NCBI GenBank assembly: GCA_033816765.1 | Contig: CM066291.1 | Location: 5,146,001 to 5,210,000 of the forward strand | DNA: 64,000 bases | From: Nothopassalora personata | Lineage: Eukaryota > Ascomycota > Dothideomycetes > Mycosphaerellales > Mycosphaerellaceae | Reading direction: 5' to 3' | Shown here: positions 20,722 to 29,203 of the stretch, one piece after another | How positions within the stretch are numbered: position 1 is the first letter of the stretch | Layout of the letters: every line of letters starts with the position of its first letter | Made by a program: the position numbers and the translations under genes | Notes under the pieces: generated by a model | Databases searched by the model: none | What the model was told of the DNA's origin: nothing | The model's input: the letters and a program-made list of their open reading frames with translations, nothing else

Positions 20722-21363
20722 CTACTGCTCGTCGAACATGAACCCAGCTGAGTTCATGATAACCCGCTGATCCAGCATAACCTTCTCCACGACAGACCAC
20801 GGCTTCTTCTTGAGCAAAGTCACGAGGGTGGCCATGTTGTGCATCATCAAAGACGCCGTGTCTTTCAGGCCCCTGCCACCCTCGGAGGCATCGCATAGAT
20901 GCAAGCATCCCATATCGAGTTCACCGGCATAGACTCGTCGCATTGTCTCGAGGTGGTTTGGCCAGTTCCGACCCGGGCCCACAGGTTGGAAGTCCGCACA
21001 GGATCGCAGGTCGAAACTGTCGCGACTAGTGCCGTACCCACTTGCTACGTGGTCCAGAGACTCTTCGTAAGAGATGAGAGCGTCAGAGCTCAAGTTGACC
21101 ATGTGCACCATGAACTTATTCTCCTCGTAGTAGATCTTGATTGTCTCGGTCCGGATTTCTTTGCAGGTATTCATTAGACCAGGCCTGGCGAAGCCGGTGT
21201 AGGTGACGATAATTGGAGTCTCCTCTAAGAGTGTCTGTAACTTTGTCAGCGGGCTGTGTATTTTCGCTCGAGGTGATGTGCGTACGAAGCGGTATATGCG
21301 ATTCCTCAGCTCACCGGGTAGTGCGAGCAGCCTGCACAGCGGCGGTGGTGTTGGAGTTGACAT
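20722..21363 (-). CDS. F-box-like (LPGELRNRIYR) protein, intact member of a local family
   Basis: The start is placed at the ATG at 21363 because both related copies also begin M(A)STP. The frame is open to 20722 (213 codons). A 51-nt intron is likely at 21285-21235 (GTACGC...GCTGAC...TTACAG, phase 0): it sits exactly where copy B has its intron, so the spliced product would be 196 residues. The N-terminal motif LCRLLALPGELRNRIYRF is the F-box-like/2EXR signature of a large fungal family. The rest (YTGFARPGLMNTCKEIRTET..., 'ENKFMVHMVNLSS') is the usual follow-on with conserved 'N-x-C-K-E-I-R'. Function is unknown; F-box-like proteins often recruit substrates to SCF ligases, but this subfamily is uncharacterised. 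Confidence 0.7.
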   Translation of the reverse strand: MSTPTPPPLCRLLALPGELRNRIYRFVRTSPRAKIHSPLTKLQTLLEETPIIVTYTGFARPGLMNTCKEIRTETIKIYYEENKFMVHMVNLSSDALISYEESLDHVASGYGTSRDSFDLRSCADFQPVGPGRNWPNHLETMRRVYAGELDMGCLHLCDASEGGRGLKDTASLMMHNMATLVTLLKKKPWSVVEKVMLDQRVIMNSAGFMFDEQ

Positions 21364-21602
21364 GCCTCGAGGGTGTGGTACTGACTGGGAAGTGTTCTGC
21401 CAGTTCGAGAGATGTGATGCGAACGAGCGCGGACCAAGTGTTTGTGAGTTTTCGCGACGCGCCTCAGGCGAAGAAAAGGGGCAGCATTGTCGTGTAAATC
21501 GCCACTTCACATGCGGGCACTCTCGTCCCCTTGCATCCTCCACGTCACTACGTCTCCGAGCTTTCAAGTCGGTTTTACTTCAATATAGCGACTTCACCAG
21601 CC

Positions 21603-21727
21603 AGCGCAAACATGGCAGCATCATCATCACCGCGGACGAGCTAAGGAGTGTGCCGTGGAAGAAGATACAGAACTTGATCGAGTATCAGCATCTGGCACTG
21701 AATGAGCTGGATCTTGGGTGGGCATGA
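21603..21727 (+). other. Orphan open segment followed by a good splice donor
   Basis: A protein-like stretch (SIIITADELRSVPWKKIQNL...) ends in a TGA immediately followed by G and a GTGAGT donor. It may be an exon or remnant of an unmodelled gene between the F-box-like gene and mS23. No family recognised. Confidence 0.2.
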
Positions 21728-21917
21728 GGTGAGTCCTTACTCCAGCTAAACGCGTGAATACTGCTGATGAAGTGTAGTCGAGACTCTAGTGAGGAGTCCA
21801 ATATCCAGAAAGACCCGTGGCAAGGCAGAAGGCGCAAGATGTTGATCAATACGGGTAAAAAGTTCTGTACACGTCAACATGTACACTCAACCAAGGGTAT
21901 AATCCACTCCCCCACTC

Positions 21918-22829
21918 TCACGGATGCACCGCCGCCCCACCGTTCGCAGTCTGCCCACCCTTACTCCCCGGCACCTCATCCGCCACCTCGCTCACCTCCA
22001 ACGCCTCCTCCTCCGGCTCCTCAGTCTCCGATCCAACGTTCTCATCTACGCCCGTATACGCCGAGCCGACCAACTGCTTCCAGCTCTGAATCTCCTTCGC
22101 AGCCCACACCTTCCAGTGCTCATACGCCTTATCTTCAAGCTCCATTCCAATCTCTAGCGGTCCCGGACCGAAGAATGCGCCCGTTGATAACGCCTCTTCG
22201 CGTGCAACGCGGACTTCGACTTCTTTTGCGTGGCGGTGGCGGTAGAGCTCCTTGCGGGCTTGATCGTAGGCTTGGGCGGGGCGGAGGCCGAGGCGGAGGA
22301 GGTATTGTTGGCGTTGGATTACGCTGCGGTATGGTCAGCTTGAGGTTGTGTTGGTATAGGAGGGAGAAGCTTACGCTTCACCATTAATTGGCCTCGCACT
22401 CTGCGTCGCGATATTCTCGTCCCAGACCTTGACCGCATCCCTCCCGAACTCATCCTGAGCACCTATTCTGGGTCGTTCGAGACTATAGTCTAGCGGTAAA
22501 CTCCAATCCCACTTTTCCAGATCTCGTCCGTCATTTTCGAGTATCACCCTCGGACGCGCAAGTTCCCAGGGGTGATCGTTGAAGTACTCCCATCGTAGGG
22601 CGTCTTCTTCGTATCTCAAGCTCAATGGCTTGAAGAGGCGTGACCTCTTCTTTGGTTGCTTTGCTCCCGGTTCTTGTCTTCGTTGTAAGGGTGGTCGCGT
22701 GAGTCGTGTGCTGGGCGGCGTTGTGGCGATTGCTTCGTACCATGGTGGAGGTGCTGGTACGCGTTTTGTCTGGAGCAGTTGGGTTGCGTGCTTGTGCACG
22801 TTCTGCGCTGCGAAGTTGTAGCGGCCCAT
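21918..22829 (-). CDS. RSM25: Mitochondrial small ribosomal subunit protein mS23 (Rsm25)
   Basis: Exon 1 22829-22375, intron 22374-22324 (51 nt, GTAAGC...AGCTGAC...CAG, phase 2), exon 2 22323-21918; 286 residues. The start MGRYNFAAQNVHKHATQLL and 'PPWYEAIATTPPSTRLTRPP' are the hallmark N-terminus of fungal Rsm25/mS23. Further blocks are 'FNDHPWELARPRVILE', 'QAYDQARKELYRHR', 'REEALSTGAFFGPGPLEIG' and 'ELEDKAYEHWKVWAAKE'. The protein is a structural part of the mitoribosome small subunit. The C-terminal 45 residues are acidic and variable (ETEEPEEEALEVSEVADE). The gene is divergent from a PPR gene with only ~300 bp between start codons. Confidence 0.92.
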
Positions 22830-23131
22830 GGTGGGCGTGCGGTGTGGGAGTGAGTCGGTGTGCACTATCTGCTCATGTCGTTCTTGACTGTATATGTGGA
22901 ATGTGCGTAAGTGCGCAAGGTGATGGTCAAGGTGCAATCCATGTCCACTGCCGTGGTATTGCAATGTTCGCCGCGGAAGAGATGCTTGGCAGATTGAAGG
23001 AGCTCTCCACGTCTGTTTCGTGGTAAAGATAATTCTCACGCGACATCATCTTGCATTCTTCGCTACTCCGCTCGAGAAGGACGATGTCAGTGGGACACTA
23101 ATGGAGTCGCTGGCACCATGCGCGACGCTTC
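22830..23131. promoter_or_regulatory. Shared promoter region between mS23 and PPR genes
   Basis: 302 bp separate the two ATGs (22829 minus, 23132 plus). Any regulation must be shared or overlapping. No single TATA-like element is obvious. Confidence 0.4.
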
Positions 23132-25213
23132 ATGTCCATGTCCCTACTCGGATTCCTTCGCAAGCCACAATGTCTCCCAGCGGCCTCGATCGCAGCACGA
23201 TCCATGACCATGTCCGTATGCACAACCTCACACATACAAGCATCTCACCAAGAGCGCACACACAACCGACCATGTCGCGGTGATGTTACTGGTAGAGCTG
23301 CGGTCGCTGGGAAGACCACAACGTCGAGCATAGAGGACTTTTTCATCGCCTCTCTAGTGGCGGCTGGAACATGTCGAGAGCACAGGGAGGCTGCAAAGAG
23401 TGATGCCATTGCTTGGAAGCGGGCAATGCTCAGACGGACTAGCGACACGACGAATGCAAGGGCACAACAAGTCCGACACTTCTCCTATCGATCGACACGC
23501 CAAAACGCAGTCGGGGCCGTGGCGGGCCCTCCCAACCGACCAAACATATCACATGACGAGTATAAAGAGCTTGTGAACACATACCCAGGGTTTGCGGAGC
23601 ATCCTCTATCGGAGCGACAGCTGGCTGAACGGGCAAAAGAGAAAGAACGAGCAGAGGAGTACTTTCCCTTGGCGCCTCGTCTGGTCCTCACACCGGAGCA
23701 GGAGATGACCAAAAGATCCGGGCGTGGGCCCCCTTCGCCACCGCAAGACGAAGACCACGCACGCCAACTGGATGCCTTTGCGATTCTACTGGCACGACGA
23801 GACTGGGGCACTATACCCCATGATCAGCTATGGAAGCTCTTTGATGACCTTCGACCGCCTCGTATGCGATACATGAGCAATACCACTATAAAGAAAATGT
23901 TTCGACACCTCTCATGGAAGGAATACAGGCCTTCACAAGAATCCATGCATAGATACCTCGACTTGATCAGCGAAGCCATGGGAGAGGGAATGCGCCTCAC
24001 GAGTGGCATCTGGAACACAGCCATTTTCGATGCAGGGACGTGGGTGAGGAAAGCTACGAGCGAACAAGTCAAGGCTGCCATAGAGGTCTGGAAGCGTATG
24101 GAAGAGTCCGGCACGCGAGCTACTCATGTCACGCTCAACATTCTGTTCATGGTGGCAGTCAAAGCAAACCGATATGCGTTGGCGGACACGATCTACAAGG
24201 AGCTGGTGGCACGAGAACTACCGCTGAACAGATACTTCAGGGCCAGTGTCATCTACTACGCTGGCATGCGACACGATGGCGAGGGTGTCAGACACGCCTT
24301 TCGAGACTTGGTCAATGCTGGCGAAATTGTGGATACGACAATTATGAACTCCGTGATACTCGGTCTCGTGCGGTCAGGTGAGGCTCCAGCTGCGGAGAAT
24401 GTCTTCTGCCGAATGAAGAACCTGCACGAGGAAAAATGTGGCACAGTTCTTCCCGAGGACTGGCGCACTCGTAAAGAGCTTGGTCGTGTGCTGAACAAGA
24501 CAGGCTCGCAGCTTCGCCAAGACCAGCGACAGCATGAGGCATCTTTCTTCGGCGCGGCGTTCTCGAGTGACGACAAGCGGGAGCAGGTCCAGCAGGTCAC
24601 GCCCATCGCACCTGATTCCACGACATATAGAATCCTTATCAGATATCATGCCTATGTCTCTGGTAACATCAACAAGATACGAGAACTCCTGGCCGAAATG
24701 CAGGGAAGAGGCCTGCAGGTCCACGGCAGTGTATATTTTCATCTCTTGAGAGGCTTCCACATCCACGGGGCATGGGCCAGGTCTCAATGGAGTCCAACCA
24801 GTCTCGAGGAGCTGTGGAAGGAGATCTTGACATCATTCGCGCCGCCGCCGCCGCCGCCTCCTGCTGTTGGAGTTCGGCAACACCGTCCCGAGAGCGTCGA
24901 GGAGGATGACAGCGACATGATTGGCACCATGCTTGCAGAAGGGGCCTCTTCTTCAGCGAAATACACTCCATTTGGCAGTCATTCGCCCAGCGTTGAAGCC
25001 CCGCAGTCCGAACTGAAGCGACCGACATACTTCACGAAAGCCCTGGCCATAGCCGCAATCCATGCATACTATATATGTACCACCCCGAGGCGAATGCTCG
25101 AGATCTGGGATGATATCAGCGAGCGATGGCACGACGCCAGTGGCGAAGATTATGCCGCTGTACGGGCACGTGTAAACAGGCTAGCTGCTGAGGCACACTG
25201 CCGCCGTCGATGA
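23132..25213 (+). CDS. Pentatricopeptide-repeat protein, probably mitochondrial
   Basis: Single exon, 693 residues. The first ~150 residues are rich in Arg, Ser, Ala and Thr with few acidic residues (MSMSLLGFLRKPQCLPAA...; AARSMTMS), as expected for mitochondrial import. Degenerate PPR-like helical pairs lie in the middle (about 270-450: 'WNTAIFDAGTW', 'THVTLNILFMVAVKANRYALADTIYKEL', 'NSVILGLVRSGEAPAAENVFCRM') and again at ~500-545 ('DSTTYRILIRYHAYVSGNINKIRELLAEMQGRG'). A polyproline run (PPPPPPPA) sits near 575. PPR proteins of this size bind mitochondrial mRNA or rRNA. The head-to-head mS23 gene fits a role in mitochondrial expression, but that is inference. The exact yeast counterpart cannot be named. 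Confidence 0.8.
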   Translation: MSMSLLGFLRKPQCLPAASIAARSMTMSVCTTSHIQASHQERTHNRPCRGDVTGRAAVAGKTTTSSIEDFFIASLVAAGTCREHREAAKSDAIAWKRAMLRRTSDTTNARAQQVRHFSYRSTRQNAVGAVAGPPNRPNISHDEYKELVNTYPGFAEHPLSERQLAERAKEKERAEEYFPLAPRLVLTPEQEMTKRSGRGPPSPPQDEDHARQLDAFAILLARRDWGTIPHDQLWKLFDDLRPPRMRYMSNTTIKKMFRHLSWKEYRPSQESMHRYLDLISEAMGEGMRLTSGIWNTAIFDAGTWVRKATSEQVKAAIEVWKRMEESGTRATHVTLNILFMVAVKANRYALADTIYKELVARELPLNRYFRASVIYYAGMRHDGEGVRHAFRDLVNAGEIVDTTIMNSVILGLVRSGEAPAAENVFCRMKNLHEEKCGTVLPEDWRTRKELGRVLNKTGSQLRQDQRQHEASFFGAAFSSDDKREQVQQVTPIAPDSTTYRILIRYHAYVSGNINKIRELLAEMQGRGLQVHGSVYFHLLRGFHIHGAWARSQWSPTSLEELWKEILTSFAPPPPPPPAVGVRQHRPESVEEDDSDMIGTMLAEGASSSAKYTPFGSHSPSVEAPQSELKRPTYFTKALAIAAIHAYYICTTPRRMLEIWDDISERWHDASGEDYAAVRARVNRLAAEAHCRRR

Positions 25214-25540
25214 ATGTACATAACTCTGTACATATAAGGAATTATCGTGAAAGCCAGGAATCTCTGCTGACACAGCCCCGGAATTCACATCGATGCATCA
25301 TACTGACTACATTGACGCACGAACCTCATGAAAAGCGCAAACAAGTGACCTCACTTACACACTCTGTGATCCGATCGTAGCTAAAGGCAGGCATCGAAGG
25401 AAAAATCGAAAACAATGGTCCTCGCCTCAGGAGCATGCACCATTCACATTCGAGGCCGCTCAATAGCAGCATCTGAGTGGACTGGAAAGTCGATGCCGTT
25501 GCGATACCAAGTCGAGTACCTCTGTGGAATCTGCACTAAG

Positions 25541-26953
25541 CCACCGAGGCGAGGATGATCGTCGAGAAATGGAGTATCGGGATGGTCGATGTACTCTCAA
25601 AAGCCGGACCAGGAGGCAGAGAAAGGGCATAGCCAGGATCGATCGAGAGTTGAGAGAAGCAAAAGAGGCAAAAAAAAGGCAGCCAAAACGATTATCCTCG
25701 CCCTGAGAGCGAATGCGGTGGTTGGTCTGTGCGATGAGCCGGAATGGCAGCACGAGGTCCTGACACTCTGCATTGTGAATTGCAGGCACGCCGCCGATGT
25801 AGTCGGCGTAGCGGTTGAGTCATCAAGGCGAGGAGGATCGTCTGGGAGGCCAAGAACGTTGGTGCTATTTCAAGCTTCGTGGGAGGCTGACGTGCGGCGG
25901 AACGCAGACTGGACTAACTAAAGTGGCTGTTTGGTAAAAAGAGAAGAGCAATCAGCCTCGTCATGATGGCGACAAGATGATCGAGACCAACGCATGGAAC
26001 AACCTAGAGCGCTGCTCTGGAGCTCCTCCTGCAGGCTCTGGCCGCGTTACATGTTGGTGATATGCCGCACCAAATGAGCCATCAAGGCGAGGCCGACGAT
26101 TGCTGTGGGAAGGAAGTTGGTCAGGGTATGTTGAGGTTGATCAAGCTCAGTAGAAGCATATGGCAGTGTCACTCGGCGACCTTGAAGGATGGAAGTCGGA
26201 GTAGTACATATGGGCAAACCACCGACTGCGTTCCCAAATGATATTATCGAGAAACCTCCTCTGAACACCATGATAAAAACGATTACCCTAGCCCCGACGG
26301 CCACAGGTCGTCAGGAGGCCGCTCATGACCGATAGATGTCGGTCATACGGAACCCACCATCGCAGCCATCTCATCTGCTTAGCACAGCCAAGATAGGCAA
26401 AGCATATGACACTGCCGGACCCCAATCTCTCAGGATCAAGCCGGAGCCAAACCACTCCCCCCCCCACCCCCCCCCCCCCCCTCTCCCCCAAACCGATAAT
26501 ATTCGTCTTGACGACAGGAGCTCCTCCAAATCCATCCCCCAGATGAGAAATATCCCATCACTGGCAAATCCAAACCAGCTCCACAATCAGCCAATCGCCG
26601 CCACCTTAGCGCCATACCACCAAAGACGAAAGTGATCCGACCGTCTCCAACCCCACTTTCCTTCCTCAATCTACACTAACCTTAAAACAAAAGAAAGAAG
26701 CTTGCGAGACTCAGCCCTTAACCTTGAAGCATAATGTCGAAAGCCAAAACGATCATGCTCGCATCGACAGCCATCAGGGCTACCGCGTCAATTACCGCAC
26801 GATGAAATTTTCGCATCGACCAGCAGCGGGGTGTGAGCAGTTGACACTTTCTCATCAAGCAGTAGTCCTTGAACAGCCACGTCAGCCGCCTGCGGACTTG
26901 GACAGGAGTCGTATTGACTGACTGAGGTCATCGAGGCGAGGATGGTTGCTGGT
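25541..26953. repeat. Seven imperfect copies of a ~22-25 bp motif in both orientations
   Basis: Consensus about ACGATYATCCTCGCCYYGA. Plus-strand copies are near 25685-25710, 26277-26302 and 26746-26772. Reverse copies (reading GGCGAGGATRATCGT on the plus strand) are near 25541-25563, 25821-25845, 26081-26105 and 26929-26953. Neighbouring opposite copies are often 140-200 bp apart (25541/25685, 25685/25821, 26081/26277, 26746/26929), as expected for terminal inverted repeats of a small non-autonomous element or nested copies of one. In one frame each copy encodes a short hydrophobic peptide like T-I-x-L-A. Found by eye; copy borders are approximate. Confidence 0.45.
26457..26482. repeat. Poly-C tract
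   Basis: A C-run broken by one A, followed by CT-rich sequence; simple low-complexity DNA. Confidence 0.8.
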
Positions 26954-27204
26954 GATGTAAGTTCAGGTCGTAAAGCAAAGCAAGGTCACTTGTCAGGTGG
27001 CGGAGCAGGCGTACGGCGCATCCTCGCCCGCAAGAAGTGGGTGTGAGTAAGGATCGAGCAGCCTGCACTCTCTGCATGGTACACGCGTTGTGGTAGAGAG
27101 GTATCTATCTCGGTCTTCTGGACGAACTTCCTCGAAATGCTGAGAAGGGAGGGAAGAGAGTAGAATCTCGGAGCTCATGATGGCGAAGTTCAGCTTGATA
27201 GGAT

Positions 27205-28941
27205 CTACTTCAACTTATCTCTCTCTTTCTGAGAATGGTCAAGAGCGATCAAATTCGCGAGCTGGGCCAGCCACGCATCGCGAAAGACCTGCTCTGAAAA
27301 GCGCCAACTGCTCTTACGTGCTCGTTGACGCATCGCAGCAACCTCATCGTCCGGCAACGAGAGAGCTTTAGCAAAACCATCAGCGAACTCCTCCAGGGTG
27401 GAAGCGTGAAAGCCTGCCAAAGTGTCAGTAATCACGTCGTTTCCACGCATGCGCAACATCAGCTTACCAGTCGGCTTCCCATCAATCGGCACCACAATAT
27501 CCACCTTCGGCCCTCCCGAATCATTCACCACCGAGATCAGACCAGCTGCTTGGTACTCCACCACACCAATCCCAAAGTGCTCATTCCACATGCCATTAAC
27601 ACCCACCGAGCTCGACTTGAGGTGCTCGAGGATCTGCGGCCACTTGGCGTTGACGATGAAGTCGACACTGTCCTTGACTTCCTGAGCCTGTAATCGGAGC
27701 TTGTACACGCGCTTCTCGTCAGAGTCGTCCCGGACACTACCAATCAGGACGAGGCGAGGTCGTGATTCGATGGGTGTGTTGGCGTGGTGGTGTCGTAAGA
27801 ATTTGTGGAATGCTTCTATGATGGTTTGGTGCATTTTCTCGGGGCGGAACTGTGCGATGTAGAGGAGATTCTTTCTGCGGTCTTTGTCGCATTCGGGCGG
27901 TACTTTCTCGTGCAGCTCTTCCACGGCACAGGGCGGGTAGACGACGCTGATGGGGTATCGCTTCTTGTTCTTCGTTCGTGCCTTGGTCCACAGCTGCGAG
28001 ACGTGATTCTGGGTCCAAGTGCTGTTGGTCATGACCACATCGATACTGCCTCCGACCCACGAGTATAATCTAGCGAAGCACTCCCAGTAGAACTGCTTCA
28101 CTTTTCCCTTTGTGCCCTTCCCTGCTCCTGCGTTCAAGCCGCTGCCAACCTCGGCATGCAGTGACTTCAGCATGTCCGTGCTGATGGTCGGGTAATGGAC
28201 GTAAGCACCAGTCGGCATGCGTGGGAACAGCCATTTGACCAATGCAACCACGAAAGCATAACCCATGGTGTCCACAAACATGTCCGGCACCAGCAAATTG
28301 ACTGCATCCCAGCCCATGAACAAGCTTCCTAAACTCTGTCCCAGAAGTGTAAAGCGGGGGTATTTCGAGGCAAGAACCCACTTGCGGGTGGTCAGGTAGA
28401 GGAAGACGACGCGGGCAGGGTTGAGGTGGATGTTGAAGCGATGGCGGACGTTGGTGAGGATCTGCTCGCGGGATGCATCGTGGTCGCCGGTGTAGACCAC
28501 GCAGAGCGCGTTGGGGTATCGACGTTGTGTTGCGAGGATGGCAGCGAAGAGGACACGCTCTCCACCTCCTCCCGCATTGCAGAAGGGGTGGAAGAAGCCG
28601 ATGACGCCGTTGTAGGACGTGTCGACGTCTTTTGAAGCGGCAGGGGTTCGTTGTCCCGTCGGCGTCCTGTCACCCTCATTGACCTTCTCCCAGTCTGAGT
28701 CGAGCGATGTGGAAGACGAGGCTGTCTTTGGTGCCTTCTGCGGAACAGGTGTCTGTTCCCTCTCCTTGGCCTGTTCCTTCTCTTCCGTGTGACATCTCTG
28801 CCACAGAATATCCCTCCTGTTCTGTGTTCTGCTGCGGAGCGAGTTCCCAACCAGACGGAAGAGCAGTGCAAGCGCGAAAGGGAGCACGCCAGCGAACGCC
28901 AGCAGGCCCAGAGACAGGGACAGCATCATCGTGCACAGCAT
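27205..28941 (-). CDS. ALG11: GDP-Man:Man3GlcNAc2-PP-Dol alpha-1,2-mannosyltransferase
   Basis: Single exon, 578 residues from the first ATG at 28941. An N-terminal hydrophobic anchor (LGLLAFAGVLPFALALLFRL) is followed by a disordered linker (to ~100). The conserved Alg11 start is 'GFFHPFCNAGGGGERVLF'. Further family blocks are 'YTGDHDASREQIL', 'LGQSLGSLFMGWDA', 'PTGAYVHYPTISTDML', 'TNSTWTQNHV', 'YPPCAVEEL', 'AQFRPEKMH' and the GT4-type E-x7-E in EHFGIGVVEYQAAGLI. The enzyme works on the cytosolic face of the ER and adds the fourth and fifth mannoses to the lipid-linked oligosaccharide for N-glycosylation. The gene is head-to-head with COX18. Confidence 0.95.
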   Translation of the reverse strand: MLCTMMLSLSLGLLAFAGVLPFALALLFRLVGNSLRSRTQNRRDILWQRCHTEEKEQAKEREQTPVPQKAPKTASSSTSLDSDWEKVNEGDRTPTGQRTPAASKDVDTSYNGVIGFFHPFCNAGGGGERVLFAAILATQRRYPNALCVVYTGDHDASREQILTNVRHRFNIHLNPARVVFLYLTTRKWVLASKYPRFTLLGQSLGSLFMGWDAVNLLVPDMFVDTMGYAFVVALVKWLFPRMPTGAYVHYPTISTDMLKSLHAEVGSGLNAGAGKGTKGKVKQFYWECFARLYSWVGGSIDVVMTNSTWTQNHVSQLWTKARTKNKKRYPISVVYPPCAVEELHEKVPPECDKDRRKNLLYIAQFRPEKMHQTIIEAFHKFLRHHHANTPIESRPRLVLIGSVRDDSDEKRVYKLRLQAQEVKDSVDFIVNAKWPQILEHLKSSSVGVNGMWNEHFGIGVVEYQAAGLISVVNDSGGPKVDIVVPIDGKPTGKLMLRMRGNDVITDTLAGFHASTLEEFADGFAKALSLPDDEVAAMRQRARKSSWRFSEQVFRDAWLAQLANLIALDHSQKERDKLK

Positions 28942-28962
28942 CAAAGATCTTTTTCTGCTTGC

Positions 28963-29009
28963 GGGAGGGAGAGAGGGAGGGAGAGAGGGAGGGAAGGAGG
29001 GAGGGAGGT
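28963..29009. repeat. GGGA/GAGA purine-rich array
   Basis: A run of GGGAGAGA/GGGA units between the divergent ALG11 and COX18 start codons. It is likely part of the shared promoter region or 5' leaders. Confidence 0.8.
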
Positions 29010-29203
29010 CACTCGCTATATGGATGCGGCTATGAGTATGACCTCGCCGTCGGAGTCGCCCATCATGTGGTGGAAGTCATGCGTTTGGTAGTCGTGCAGG
29101 TGTTACCGGCCACGTCGGTCATCGGTCGTCGTGTTCCTGCCTGAGCTGCGTCACAAGCTCAACCTCGCGGCAGGGTTCAGGAACTAAACTTCACGCGAGC
29201 TCC

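Larger units (their letters stand above)
25214..27204. other. Intergenic block carrying a repeated inverted motif; no gene accepted
   Basis: About 2 kb between the PPR and ALG11 3' ends. Open frames here are short and contain the repeat described separately. Some (for instance 26047-26304 minus, ending ALMAHLVRHITNM) look protein-like, but none has a recognised domain. Confidence 0.4.
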
